Assembly (NCBI RefSeq): GCF_014898055.3
Contig: NW_023603184.1
Location: 114,380,615 to 114,444,614, forward strand
Length of the DNA: 64,000 nucleotides
Reading direction: 5' to 3'
From: Talpa occidentalis
Taxonomy: Eukaryota > Chordata > Mammalia > Eulipotyphla > Talpidae
The position numbers and the translations under genes are program-made. Each line of letters starts with the position of its first letter. Positions within the stretch are counted from its first letter, which is position 1. The notes under the pieces were generated by a model, which was not told where the DNA came from, made no database searches, and worked only from the letters and a program-made list of their open reading frames with translations. Below, one piece after another: positions 11,151 through 22,938 of this stretch.

Positions 11151-12641
11151 AGGTTAGTATAGATCTATCTATCTTTTTGGGACCACTATTTGACTCATTA
11201 CACATTTTGAACATTTGTGTTAAAGAAAGAGGTGAAATATCATACAAGTGCAATAGAAAGTTTAGTGTCAGACCATTTCAGTTCACAGATGACTTAGTTT
11301 TAAGTACTTTATATAAGAATATTACTTTATATACATTATCTGAATGCCAGAAAACTCTCCCCAAAGATTTTGGACCTCAATTTCATTTTCTTTTCACTGC
11401 TTTACTAGTAAAAATATATGCTAATTATCACCTTTCTATTATCCCCAGGATATATATTTGCATATGTATATTTAGTTCCTCATTACTTGAAACTTTGATT
11501 TTGAAATAACATTTAAATGATAAAAAGATATGACATATTTTCATAATGTCTCATGATTCTCATCTACAAGAATTTTTAGTATCTTGACATAGAATATTAG
11601 CACTAGATTTAACTACATTTATTGGGGAGCTAATGAACTCAAAAGACTGACATGGCAAAGAAGATGTAATATTTGATGATTGACAAAAATTAGAGGGAAA
11701 ATTCAAAGATACATTAAGCTAGACATCAAGAAAAATGGGTTCCAGTGTCAGATTTTACTAGTTCTGCACCTTTGCAAAGTAGAACAGTAGATAAACCAAA
11801 AGAGAATAAAATAAATGTAGAGGTAACAATTACAGGGAAACTGCTAGAAACCTTGGAGAGGTTTGAGTGGCTGAGCAACTTTTAAAGATATAGGAGGGAA
11901 CCAAGGATGATAGATGAGCTACATGCATTTAAAGCAACAAATACCTGTTTGTGACCCAAAAATAAATATATTAGATTTGGTCTTAAAGAGTTTAGTAGTA
12001 TATTAGGGTGGAGATACTAAGTCATTGTAGCGTTGTTGATAGCTTATTAGAAAAAGATGATTAAAGTAGCATAATTAGATAAACTGCGTATCTATCTAAA
12101 CTGTTTTTACTTAAAGCTTATACACATGTATTTGTCAAACTTTTCACATAAGATAAGCCCTTTCCTTTGGATATGCAAATGCTGACTAGAGTTCTATAAA
12201 GACTTTCTCACATAAAGAATTTCCATTACGGATCATCCCGATGATTTCTTCTTCAAATGAAAAAAGTTAGTGATACAAGTTCAAATTTCTTCCAAATTGT
12301 AATAATTTCCTCTCAATCTTTTCTGTTTTTGCCCACTTACAATATAACAGAGAAGAGTGACTACCTGATTAAATTGTGGTTTTATCAGGAAGGTACAATG
12401 AAGAATGGATGTTTGTAAGGCAGTCACCAGTTTTCATGACAATGAGCACAGGGCAGAATTGGTGTAAACAAAACTGCTTAAATAGATGTGGGGCACAGTC
12501 TAATAGCTATGAGTGTTGAGTTAACTGTGGGCACCAGTTGGTACGATTTACATTGTGATACAAATGTCAATTAATCTGGTGTTTGGTGAATTGATCAGTG
12601 GAACTGTGTTTTGAAAATCTCTACTCTTCTAATTGAGTTTT
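11151..12641. other. Unassigned DNA
   Basis: A 129-aa plus-strand frame at 11120-11509 is the longest outside L1, but its composition is that of translated AT-rich DNA and its start lies inside the MLT1 relic. Purine-rich text at 11640-12010 may be an old repeat I cannot name. Confidence 0.45.
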
Positions 12642-12653
12642 AAAAGTGTTACA

Positions 12654-12826
12654 AGGGGGAGGGGAGGGCTGAGAACAGAGTTGGGAGAGAACACAGTGGA
12701 TTATGGTGGGGACTTCGGGTGCTTCGGTGGTGGTGGGTGCTGTCTAGTGACTATACCCCAGTGGAGATATGCTTCCAAACACTAGCAAGGATATAAACCT
12801 ATGGAACTTCAATGAAAAAAATACAA
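12654..12826 (+). mobile_element. L1-like 3' end (sense), 5'-truncated
   Basis: Starts with a G-rich block (GGGGGAGGGGAGGGCTGAG), passes through 'gtggtggtgggtgctgtc' and 'gatatgcttccaaacac', and ends 'aatgaaaaaaatacaa'. This is the layout of an L1 3'UTR: a G-rich tract, then a short A-rich tail. The TSD AAGTGTTACA lies at 12644-12653 and 12825-12834. Assignment to L1 rather than another poly(A) retroelement is inferred. Confidence 0.5.
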
Positions 12827-12834
12827 GTGTTACA

Positions 12835-13115
12835 GGGCATCCCTGGTGGCACAAGGGCTTAAGCACAGCACTGTGAAGCTGTCCGTGGCCTCTGCAGCAC
12901 AAATTCTATCCCAGGCCAGCCAGGGAGATACTCACATGGAGCGGCGACCTCCCCTGTCTCACCCACTGCTCCCCTCAGCAGTGCATTTCAGTCAGTCTGC
13001 CTGTTCTGTTCCCCACTCTGTCTCTGGTGAATCCTCTCACCCCGCTGCACCTCTGGCCTGTACCTTAGTTCTTGTGTGCATAAATAAATGTTTAAAAAAA
13101 AAGAATTAAAAAAAT
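12835..13115 (+). mobile_element. tRNA-derived SINE, older type
   Basis: Head GGGCATCCCTGGTGGCACAA and tail ATAAATAAATGTTTAAAAAA. The TSD GTGTTACA lies at 12827-12834 and 13116-13123. The same octamer also stands at 12646-12653, so it landed at the end of the preceding L1-like insert. Confidence 0.92.
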
Positions 13116-13183
13116 GTGTTACAAAGGCTCACATAAGATTCAAGGGGGAAGGACAAAGTTTGTTTTTTTTAATTTACTTAATT

Positions 13184-13466
13184 TTTTAAAAGCGATCTTA
13201 TTTATTTATTTATTTATTTATTTATACAACAGCTGGGGTACAGGCCAGAGGTGCAGGAGGGTGACAGGATTCACCAGAGACAGAGTGGGGAGCAGAACAG
13301 TCAGACGGACTGAAAGCACTGCTGAGAGGAGCAGTGGGCGAGACAGGAGAGGTCTGCCGCGCCATGTAGGAATCTCCCTGGCCAGCCAGGAATCGAACCC
13401 GCGCTGCAGAGACTGTGGACAGCTTCACAGCGTGGCGCTCAACCCTCTGCACCATTGGGGAGGCCC
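13184..13466 (-). mobile_element. tRNA-derived SINE
   Basis: The minus-strand head ends at 13466 (GGGCCTCCCCAATGGTGCAG). The B box 'ggttcgattcc' is on the minus strand near 13390. The AAATAAA tail is expanded at 13199-13225. The TSD TACTTAATT lies at 13175-13183 and 13467-13475. It split the poly(T) of an old minus-strand L1 3' end. Confidence 0.93.
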
Positions 13467-13573
13467 TACTTAATTATTTTTAATTGAGGTAATATTTGGA
13501 TACCCCTATAGGGTATTGCTACTATAGCATACCCACCACCAAATCATCCATAGTCCACTACCATAGTTCAAGG
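13467..13573 (-). mobile_element. Old L1 3' end, antisense
   Basis: 'tttttaattgaggtaatatt', 'ctactatagcatacccacca' and 'ccaaatcatccatagtccac' follow the antisense 3'UTR of older laurasiatherian L1s (poly T, attgaggtaacattgg, catgttcaccacc). The poly(T) part lies upstream at 13160-13183, split off by the SINE. Confidence 0.6.
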
Positions 13574-14615
13574 GGGGGGATTTTAAAGAGAAAATTAGAT
13601 TTGAGCCATCTTTGAAGGACTGTAAGATTCATGATAAAGTCTTTTTGTTTCATGAGGGTCAGCAATTATTAATTCCTGGTATCTGTATCATGGACTGAGT
13701 GATAAGGGGAGAAAAATTCCCAGCATTGATTTCTGGTGGTGAGAGAGCATTTCTACAGCTAACTGGATCATTTAGTTGTGTAGTTCATTTAGTTCTTGGG
13801 TGGTCTTTTCCTGGGTGGCCATTCTCACTTGGGCATGGGAAGTCAGAGATGAAATGTAGATATTACATTCTTGGATGGTATGCTTATTGAGTGATAAAAT
13901 TTATATTATGTATATATATATGCTTGTATTTAGTTTAGATTAAATTCTTTGAACAATTATGTCGTGCTAAGTATGGTTAAATATGATTTTTATAGTATCA
14001 CATTCTATTAAAACAATTAGAATCTTATTTTCATGAATAATACAATTTATGCCAAAACTGAACAATGCTTATAAATATCTGCCTTCTTGCAAACTTCAAA
14101 TTATGTATAGACCCTGCCAAAAAATACACTTTTGCTTACAAAGTATGGTTTTGAAAAATCGTCCTCTTTGTTATTAGTGTCCTCTTTGTTTATGGTGAAA
14201 CAGATGTATGTCCTTTTCTCCCTTCAGTTATGCAAGACGATTTTCTAAATCATTAGCATCACTACTTTCCTAAGCAGTTCTCACTGTGCCTGCTGTCACT
14301 GCAGAACACTGTAAGATGGTTTTCAGGATCCTTTTTACTGAGTTTTTCAAATCCTTCCAAGAAACTACACCACACTCAAATAACTTGTTTCATCCTCCAG
14401 GAGACAGTGGTAGAACACTATTTCAGAGGACAAGAAGTAGGATAGAATAGTAAAGGTGAACTTGTGTTTGCTGGCATTTCAACTGTATTTGGGAAATGAG
14501 GAAATAAAATATTGTTTGTGGACCACTCTTTTAAGAAGTTTAGCTGTGAATGGAAAGGGATCAGGTGGCAATAGGATTTTAATTAAAATGAAGACAGATT
14601 TATAAAGAAGCTAGT
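13574..14615. other. Unassigned DNA
   Basis: AT-rich. A 63-aa frame at 13699-13890 shows no recognisable motif. Confidence 0.45.
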
Positions 14616-14631
14616 AAAGAAGTTATAGAAG

Positions 14632-14893
14632 TTGGGGCCTCCCCTGGTGGCGCAGCAGTTGAGCGCTGGGCTGCGAAGCTGCCTGCAGCCTCTGAAGCAC
14701 CGGTTCGATCCCCAGCCACTGGCGAGGGTCCCACATGGCGCGCAGACCTCTCGCCGCCAGCTGCTCCCCTCAGCAGTGTCCTCCGTCTGTCTGCCTGTTC
14801 TGTTCCCCGCTCTGGCTCTGGTGAATTCTCTCACCCTCACGTGCTTCTAACTAAACCCAGTGCTTGTATAAATAAATCTTTAAAAAAAAAAAA
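14632..14893 (+). mobile_element. tRNA-derived SINE, young GC-rich type
   Basis: Intact pol III signals: A box TGGCGCAGCAGTTGAG at 14648-14663 and B box GGTTCGATCCC at 14702-14712. The tail is AATAAATCTTTAAAAA, which combines AATAAA with a TCTTT terminator. A perfect 16-bp TSD, AAAGAAGTTATAGAAG, lies at 14616-14631 and 14894-14909. Confidence 0.96.
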
Positions 14894-14909
14894 AAAGAAG
14901 TTATAGAAG

Positions 14910-15495
14910 AGGGGAGAAAATGGGATGATTCCTGGTTCTATTTACTCTTTCTGAAACGTTGTTTCTCCTCATTCTTTCAAAACTTTATTAACATCAGTAA
15001 GGTCTAATATTACTCAAATATATTGAATGTGTCACTCTGATGTTATATGAAAAGAACGAGGTCTTATTCTTGTCTTTTGGAATTTATAGTATAAAACCGT
15101 GATACATGATGTGAATATGTTCTTTGGCAGACTTTTAATGTGGCCTATTTTTAAAAAAAATTTTTTGAGAGTCATGATTTAATATACCTATCAGTCTGAA
15201 TCACATGGAGAGGAACTTTTTTAACCTTGACATTGAAAGCAGAAATGACCCCTATTTTGTATGCCTGAGTCTGAGCAGTGTTTTATCAGGCCCTTTTGGT
15301 TAATATGATATGGCTTGATGTGATGTAGTGTGAGATCCATATAATGATCAGTTGTGTCAAAATGGTTGGTTTGATCGTGAAAGAACTTTGAAAACTGTTG
15401 CAGAAATCTCCAGTGTGAAAAAAGACGTCCCTGGTAAATCATTAATGCCTCCGAATGAATGCTTATCAAAGTAGTTCTTTAATGGCTGCTAGACA
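14910..15495. other. Unassigned DNA
   Basis: No gene or repeat recognised. The 82-aa minus frame at 15221-15469 looks random. Confidence 0.45.
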
Positions 15496-15515
15496 CAAGT
15501 GTACACAAAATTTTA

Positions 15516-15766
15516 TTTTTTTATTTTTTTAAGATTTATTGATTATTTATACAAGCACTGGGTACAGTCAGAAGCGTGGGAGGATGAGAGTAGAGAGCAG
15601 AACAGGCAGAATGATGAAGTACACTGCTGAGGGGAGCAGCGGGCGGCAGGAGAGGTCTGCGCGCCGTGTGGGACCCTCGCCGGAGGCCGGGGATTGAACC
15701 GGCACTGCAGAGCCTGCGGGAAGCTTCTCAGCCCAGCACTCAACCACTGCGCCACCAGGGGAGGCC
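15516..15766 (-). mobile_element. tRNA-derived SINE, young type
   Basis: Minus-strand copy with head GGGCCTCCCCTGGTGGCGCA, body GGGTCCCACACGGCGCGCAG and the AAATCTTAAAA tail at its left end. A perfect 20-bp TSD, CAAGTGTACACAAAATTTTA, lies at 15496-15515 and 15767-15786. Confidence 0.96.
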
Positions 15767-16064
15767 CAAGTGTACACAAAATTTTAATGAGAGCTAATAA
15801 CAGAGTACAAAAAAAAAAAAAAAGAAATATGGACAGGTTTGTAGTTTTTTTTGCTTGTTTTAAAACAACAGCTTTCATAATCCTTGGTATTTGATAATAT
15901 CATGCTATTAAAAAAATGTTTACAATATGGAGTGCATGCCCTGTATAGTTTATAAGAACTTGAATAAGCATTATTGTTCTCGATTGACAACATAGCTGAA
16001 TCATAGGCAAAGGAGGTATTGTTATTGTGTTAGCATGGAGAAGGAAATGGAAGTTCAGAAGAAT

Positions 16065-16265
16065 TAGTAATAACAGCTGACATGTTGAGGGCTTATTATG
16101 CACCAGGCTTTAAGAAATTTGCATTTAGTTTCCTATTTTATCTTCATTGTCCTGTGCTGTAGAGGTTATTATTATCAGTATTTTGTGATTGATAAAATGG
16201 AAAAGAGATTAAGTAACTTATCCAAGTGTGTATAATTGGTAAGTGACAGGGTCACAGTTCAAGCT
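16065..16265 (-). mobile_element. MIR (tRNA-core SINE), antisense
   Basis: The order 'gcttattatgcaccaggctt', 'tagaggttattattatcagt', 'gattaagtaacttatccaag' and 'ggtaagtgacagggtcac' is the reverse complement of the MIR consensus (ctatgtgccaggc, gaggtactattattatcc, gaggttaagtaacttgccc, gctagtaagtggcag). This is an ancient mammal-wide SINE. Confidence 0.7.
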
Positions 16266-16369
16266 CAGGTGGACAGAAAAAGGACAAGTCTTAGCTCCTG
16301 TATAATGTGAGGTTTTTTTCCTTCTCCTTTTGTAGCTTTTACAATCTCTGATGATAATAAACTGCCATG

Positions 16370-16621
16370 CTGAAGCATAAACTGAGGCATATTAAGCATT
16401 TTAAGGGTTTATTTAAGCAAAAATCAACTTGAACTGGGCAGCCCCAAACCTGGAAGGAGTAGGAGCACCTCAATGACTGGAGCTAGGGGAGGGGCTTTTA
16501 TGGGGTAAAGAAAGCAGAGTAAGGAAATTATTGATTGGCTCTAGTGTAGAGCCTTCTGGCTGGTTGTGACTTCTGGTTGATTGTGGCCCTAGCATTTGGA
16601 TTTTGTAAACTTGAGGCATTT
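16370..16621 (-). mobile_element. Possible ERVL-class LTR, antisense
   Basis: The text has 'aagggtttatttaagcaaaa' (minus strand: an AATAAA-type poly(A) signal), 'ctgggcagccccaaacctgg', 'ggggaggggcttttatggg' and 'ttgattggctctagtgtaga'. This composition and order recall old LTRs read backwards. No terminal repeats or TSD identified; the family name is unknown to me. Confidence 0.35.
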
Positions 16622-16636
16622 ACAGGTTTAGATTTT

Positions 16637-16906
16637 TTTTTCAATTTTGTACTTTTTTTACATCATTTTTCATTTTTGCACAATGTATGCATTTTCATCT
16701 TGGTTATAGTCCCCATACAATTCCCCCACTCTTGTTTTGATCCTACTCCCTCCATCCCTCCATCCCCCCCAGTAGTGTAAATAAGCCAGAAAGAAAAAGA
16801 AAAATACCGAATGGTCTCACTCATAGCAGGAATTTAGAAAACCTAAATAAGGGGCCAGGAAAAAACCTAATTATAATAAAGTAAAAATCAAAATCAACAA
16901 GCAAGT
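16637..16906 (-). mobile_element. L1 3' end with 5' inversion (twin priming)
   Basis: 16637-16775 is the antisense L1 3' terminus (poly T, then 'tccccatacaattccccc' and the C-rich tract). At about 16776 the element flips: 'aataagccagaaagaaaaag' through 'aaatcaaaatcaacaa' is the next L1 segment in sense orientation, which the copy at 22489-22928 carries antisense. The TSD ACAG(G/C)TTTAGATTTT lies at 16622-16636 and 16907-16921. Confidence 0.85.
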
Positions 16907-16921
16907 ACAGCTTTAGATTTT

Positions 16922-17859
16922 GGTTTGCTTACATAGGCTCTCAGGGCATTTGAGCTATATCTAGTAGCCTCCTTGTTTAAGTAATTCAGTCAGAAACAAT
17001 GCATTGCACAATGTAGTGATCTAAATCACCTTTAAAAAGTCAGTAGACTAAAATATTCATACTTTTAAATAGAAACATATGTAACTTCATTGTCTGGTTG
17101 GTGATTAGTATGTCTTCCAGAGTTGTTTTTTTTTTTTTAATCAGAGAATTGAAACAGGTATAATCTGCAGAAGTTGATTTTGTCATTTATGATTAACTGG
17201 AACCAGTATGTTTTTCCCTTGGATACATATTAGGTGTCAGAGATTATCAAAAGAAATAAAATTCATTGTAGAGTGATGTATTATGAATTGTTTGAGAAAC
17301 ACATAATGAATTTATATAACAATTGACAAACTTCTTCAGAATACTTATTTTCATGAAACTGTTAATTGATATGTTATGAGATATGTTGTTATAAATCTAT
17401 TTTATATTTTTTAAATTATCTAGAAAAATTCTAAAGACATGGTGGGGCAGTAATCTGCTTTTAATTATTGGCAGTCATACTCATGATTCCCAGAAGTTAT
17501 GTGTTCAAATGTGTAAGTATTAATTAGGACACCAGCCTGTGTGCTGCCTTTAGCAACTAAAAGCAGCCACTGAAACATGTAATCCATTCAGTGATTGCTG
17601 GAGTGTGCTATGCATCTTGCCCTCATAGATTGATGCAGTAGAATGATGATATTATTTAATTGCTCGTGTAGATTAACGTCCATTTCTATAAACACCAATT
17701 CTTACATCAGAAAGGTGGGGAAGAGAAGGTTTCAGATAAAAGTAAGCTGAATTGATCTTCAGTCATGCCTGAAACAAGTGAGCAGAACATCAGATAACTT
17801 GAAAGGAAGAATGAAGGGATACCAAGTTTTATGAGTTGTTTTTGAAATAATTATTGTCA
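16922..17859. other. Unassigned DNA
   Basis: AT-rich, no recognised gene or repeat. Confidence 0.45.
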
Positions 17860-18790
17860 CAAGAGTTGCAAAAATACAGAGAAACCCCATATACAATCAC
17901 CCAGCAGCCCCAGTTGTAGTTATCTAAGTCCTACATGGCTTTAGTGCTTACAACAGTAAAAAAATCTAATGTAACAGTTACCTTAAGTATGAACCAATAC
18001 TGAAAATTTGTATCTTCTCCTCAATAGATGAAAATTACTGAAACTTTCATATACAGGAAAAAGGCAAATATTAAATCCATCACAGATGGAAACCTTGTTC
18101 ACATTTCATTTTTAAAAAATGCAGAATGCATTCAATGTTTGTGGAAATTTCCACATTGCAAAGAAACATGCTCAGCAAATATATCATTCTAAAGCACTGC
18201 AGTCTGTTTATACATTTGTCTGTTGACAAGAATTTAGGTTGTTTCCATTTTTTGTTTATTTGGAATATAGTTGCTGTGCGTATTTGTAGACTGGCTTTTT
18301 TCGAGACATGTGTTTTAAGTTCCCTTACACATATATCTCAGAGTAGAATTATTGGGTTGTATGGTAACTGTGTTTACTATTTTAAGAACCTGCCAAACTA
18401 TTTCCGAGAGTGGCTGCACCATTTTACAATCCCACCAATCATGTGTGGGGTTTTAGTTTCTCTTTAGCTTGTGAGCACTTACTAATGCCTGTCTTGTTTA
18501 TTTTAGTAGTTCCAGTGGGTGTGTGGTGCTGTTTCTTTGTGGTTTTAATTTGCATTTTTTTGATAAGTTATGATATCGAATGTCTTTTCAAGTGTATTTT
18601 TGTCATCGCTACATCTTTTTTGGAGGCATATCTATTACAGAGATCCTTTGCCCAATTATTATTTGGGTCATCTTTTTATTGTTGAGTTGTTCCCTTGTCA
18701 CATTTCCTGCCTTGCGTATAGTTACCTTCTTACTGTGTCTTCATGTAGTGGAGAGACTGTTGCTTTCTTTTTATAAGATTACTAGTCAGT
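17860..18790 (-). mobile_element. Old L1 (L1M-type) fragment, antisense
   Basis: 'atacagagaaaccccatata', 'atttaggttgtttccatttt', 'agagtagaattattgggttg', 'ttttacaatcccaccaatca' and 'tggttttaatttgcattttt' track the antisense 3' part of an old L1 from ORF2 end into 3'UTR. The 113-, 91- and 68-aa plus frames are antisense shadows. A SINE interrupts its end at 18793. Confidence 0.75.
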
Positions 18791-18792
18791 TT

Positions 18793-18817
18793 ACTTTTTT
18801 TTTTTTTTTTTTAAGAT

Positions 18818-18848
<31 letters not shown>

Positions 18849-19101
18849 TACAAGCACTGGGTCCAGTCAGAAGTGCGGGAGGGTGAGAGAATTCACCAGA
18901 GCCAGAGCAGGGAGCAGAGCAGGCAGAAGGACCGAAGTACACTGCTGAGGGGAGCAGCGGGCGGCAGGAGAGGTCTGCGCACCATGTGGGACCCTCCTCC
19001 GGTGGCCGGGGAGCAGCCGGGGATCGAACCAGCGCTGCAGAGGCTGAGGGCAGCTTCACAACCCAGCGCTCAACCGCTGCGCCACCGCCACCAGGGAGGC
19101 C
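18793..19101 (-). mobile_element. tRNA-derived SINE, 11-bp-insertion subfamily, standard tail
   Basis: Minus-strand copy carrying the extra AGCAGCCGGGG next to the B box ('ggggagcagccggggatcg' near 19010) but retaining the ordinary AAATCTTAAAA tail. The perfect TSD CTAGTCAGTTT lies at 18782-18792 and 19102-19112. Confidence 0.95.
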
Positions 19102-19112
19102 CTAGTCAGTTT

Positions 19113-22110
19113 CTTTTTATAAGATTATTAGTCTACCTTAGGACCTCATGTAAATGTCATTTCCCAGAAACCCCACAGTGGAGGTTAAATCTTCAGCACA
19201 TGAGTTTGGGGAGGACATGATACTTTGGTCCATAACTCCAGTCTGGATGCCTTTTATTTCTTTTTCTTAACAAATTTTGAAAATTTTATTTTTATACTAA
19301 TATTTAATTATAAAAGGTTTGGGAAAGTCATGAATATATTCACTTGGACATCTGTTTCAGTCCATATTTTAATACAACAGTGGATGAACTTGGAAAAGAA
19401 ACTGTCCTTATTTTGTTAATACAATTGTCAGCAAATATTTATTGAATGCAACATTATTTCCAGGAACATACTTGGTATTTAGAGCTTATGAAAAAATGGG
19501 CTGTATCCAAAAACTTTATTTCATAGACAAGCCAAGTTTCAACATGTTTGAAGTACCTCCACAGAAAAAAATAATGCTGAACACAAATTCAATGAATATT
19601 AGGAAAGTTAAATTGTTATTACACAGTGAGGTAAATGATATGACTGTGGAAATGGCCAAATACAACTCCATTCTTTTAAAGGGATTGGACAATGAAGGTG
19701 AGTAGGAGGAAGTTATTTTACATACAGCTGGTGTGAATAAGGTCAAAGTGTAGAGAAAATGCAAAAGTTCTATTTTATTCTAAAAAGCAAATAAACCAGT
19801 GGTGGAATATAATTTGAGGAAGACTAGAAGAGGAAAGCTAATAAGGCATTATGTAGTAAGACAGATGAAATGGAAAAGGATAATTTTAATAAGAATGCTA
19901 AAGAAGGGCGATGGTGTGAGAACTTCTGAAGGACAAAAAAATTAAACCTTGGTAAAAGATTGATTATGGCAGAATGTAAGGAAGGGAATTGTAAAAATTA
20001 CTGCTTTTGCCAGCTAAAGATATGAGAAGAGGTCTTATGAATTGCTTGAAGTCACAGAGGCATGAAGAGTAGAGCTAGGACTTAAAATAAAAACCTTCTG
20101 ACCTTAAATACCATTTATTATATCCTGGAGTAACTGTGGAGTATTGTGGGCTCTGTTAAATCTCTCTAATCTCCAATAGTATATGATTTATACAACCCTT
20201 GTTCCTTAGTAGAGTATTTAAAATTTTTTATGTAAGTGTACCTTGCTCATGATATGTAGGGAAATAAAATCAAACAATTGTGTTAAGAATATTCATGAAT
20301 GGGCTCTAATCTGTAAAACACAACTAGTTTTTTGCTGGCATCATGTGACCCTGTCACACCAATTTGTACTCCAAGGGAAATCATACCACAGGATCAAAGC
20401 GTGACTGATAAAATCGTATCACACTTCCCTTCGGTAAACCAGAGGTGAGAATTCCTGTATATATTTTATGTATTCATTTCTTCATTTCTTCAGCATATAT
20501 TTATGTCATGTCTAATACATTCCAAACTGCAGTAGAAGAAATTAAGTCTTTGGGTAAAGAAGAAGGCAGCTTGCTTCTACCAGTTAAATTTCTCTTAACG
20601 ATCACTACCCTTTCAGTTGGGTAACTACCTCTCTGATGGCCATGTGTAATCTGAGTTCATACCAGTTATTCTGCTATCTTATCCGGATAGCTCTTTTCAC
20701 TCTCAAAGTGTCCCATTTTGGATGGTAAATTACATGGTCACCCTATCTGTAGTACATTTAAATTCATTTATCAGTAAAATTTCTATTTGAATGTGTATCT
20801 CAGTCTTCAGCATTACTCATGAGGAACTGAACGAGGGAAAACTAGTAAGTATTTGAATATCCCAAATTTTATGTAATTATAGATTCAATTTCTAAGAAAA
20901 CAACTCAAAGTAGAGGTGAAGATATTTGGCAATTCTCAGGACAAGACACTGATTTTACACTTATGGCAATGTAGGGGTTTCAGTTTTAACTTTGCAGTTG
21001 TTCTATATCTTGTGAACACTATTGCTTTAAAAATATCTTGATCATCGAGACTTCTCAACATTTTGTAATGAGAATGTGAACCTCTGGGTGTTGGAGAATT
21101 TTGTTTCCCCATTGGCTATCTGATCTGTTTCCTCTTGATCTTCCATTCCCTTTGACTGACATTCTCACTGGTTCACTTTAATGATTTCACCTATTCCCTT
21201 CTCAGATTCTTTGGTTATGATCTTATAGTGTTATTCACAACTAAAAAGAGTGTATTCTTTCCAAAACAGGCCCCCCTCTTACTCTGAATTACTAATCATT
21301 CTCAAACAGAAAGATCTTAAATCACAACACAAAAAGTCTGTATCTACTTGGCATAGTTTTAAAGAATCCTGATTAAGAACCATAGACAACTCCATGTATT
21401 CTTTTAACTGATTTTCAAGCATTGAAATTTTCTTCTAATTGAAAACTACTAGAAGCATTCCAAGGTTTTCATCACTAATTCTGGCATCAATTCTTGAATG
21501 TGTCAAATCATAGAAAGCTCTTTGGCAGTAAGAGCCGCCTCCACCTGTGAAACTTTTCTTCTGATTTCTGAAGAGAAAGATTGACTTAATTATTAATGTT
21601 GACTAAGTTGATGATGAACCTTTGCTTTTTGGTCAGATCAGGTTGTGCACAGTGTCTGATCCTTATGCTATTGGCAGTGCTCATGTCTATGAGATGCTGG
21701 AGGAAGCGAGTAAGTGGAAACCATTTGGCTGCTGTTTTTGGAAGGATAGGAAGTCTTTAACACAGGACAATAAAGCACAAACTGCCTTCTAGAAATTTTA
21801 TTGTGGATTATAAATTTTATTATGTGATTATAAAAATTGAAAATGTAAGTAGCTCAAATAACTTTTTTTTATTTTAATATACCACGAGTTGTTTAGTTAC
21901 CAAACACTTGAAGGCTATTAGCATTCAACACTATCTGAAATGGTGTTTATAGTGGCATAAACCTAAAAACTTAATTATTTACCCCAACAAATTAGCAATT
22001 TAGAGCTATTTGCCTTTCTAAAATGTCACTGCACTGTGACATTGAACCATGACAATTTCAGATAATCTTGACCATTAGATATTAAATGTTAAAATTGTAT
22101 GCTCCATTCA
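19113..22110. other. Mostly unassigned DNA
   Basis: About 3 kb without a clear element. 'cagcaaatatttattgaatg' at 19430 looks like the start of an old repeat; the 87-aa frame at 19442-19705 overlaps it. 'gtcacagaggcatgaagag' and 'agagctaggacttaaaat' at 20050-20085 may be a minus-strand MIR end. No gene found. Confidence 0.45.
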
Positions 22111-22126
22111 AAAATATTATGTTCTA

Positions 22127-22426
22127 GGGCATTCCCCGGTGGCGCAGCGGTTGAGCGCTGGGCTGTGAAGCTGCCTGCAGCCTCTGCAGTGCCAGTTTGA
22201 TCCCCGGCCACTGGCAGAGGGTCCCACATGGAGCGCAGACCTCTCCTGCCATGCCCCCGCTGCTCCCTTCAGCAGTGTTCTTAGTCAGTCTGCCTGTTCT
22301 GTTCCCTGCTCTGGCTCTGGTGAATTCTCTCACCCTCCTGCGCTTCTGACTGTACCCAGTGCTTGTATAAATAAATAAATAAATCTTTAAAAAAAAGTTT
22401 AAAAAAAAAAACCCAAAAAGCAAAAT
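22127..22426 (+). mobile_element. tRNA-derived SINE, young type
   Basis: Head GGGCATTCCCCGGTGGCGCA with a clear A box. The tail AAATAAATAAATCTTTAAAA is followed by a second A-run. The TSD ATATTATGTTCTA lies at 22114-22126 and 22427-22439. Confidence 0.95.
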
Positions 22427-22488
22427 ATATTATGTTCTATAAATGTTTTGGATAGGAAGTGGCTTCATTTATGTGACTTGTTTCTTTT

Positions 22489-22928
22489 TTTTTTTATAAT
22501 AAATTTTATTTTTATATTCCCCATACAATTGCAACCCCCCCATTCTGACCCCAATCCCTCCCCTCCCTCCCTCCACCCCCAAAAAGTGTCTCTGGTTCAT
22601 AGTTTTTTGTTGATTTTGATTTTCACTTTCTTATAGTTATTCATTTTCCTGGTCCCTTATTTAAGTTTTCTAGATTCCTGCTATGAGTGAGACCATCCAG
22701 TATTTTTCTTTTTCTTTCTGGCTTATTTCGCTGAGCATGATCCCTTCCAGCGCCATCCATGTTGCTGCAAATTGCATGTTTATCTTTTTTGAATGCTGAG
22801 TAATATTCCATGGTATATATGTACCACATCTTCTTGATCCAGTCATCTATTTTTGGGCATTTGAGTTGTTTCCAAAGCTTAGCTATTGTGAATAGTGCTG
22901 CTATAAACATAGGGGTGCAGGTGCTCTT
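22489..22928 (-). mobile_element. Young L1 3' end, antisense, 5'-truncated
   Basis: Poly(T), the C-rich tract 'tccctcccctccctccctcc', then ORF2 C-terminal codons: the minus frame contains [17 protein letters not shown], the conserved L1 ORF2 end. A 10-bp TSD, TTGTTTCTTT, lies at 22479-22488 and 22929-22938. It is T-rich and so less decisive. Confidence 0.9.
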
Positions 22929-22938
22929 TGTTTCTTTA

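Noticed and set aside
11120..11509. 129-aa plus-strand open frame
   Set aside because: Its start lies in an MLT1-like relic and the peptide looks like translated AT-rich DNA.
14632..14720. Possible tRNA gene (A and B boxes intact)
   Set aside because: It is the head of a SINE with body, tail and TSD, and it does not keep a cloverleaf beyond the promoter boxes. The same holds for the other SINE heads.
19442..19705. 87-aa plus-strand open frame
   Set aside because: It starts in text resembling an ancient repeat (cagcaaatatttattgaatg), has no domain I recognise and no splice or promoter context.
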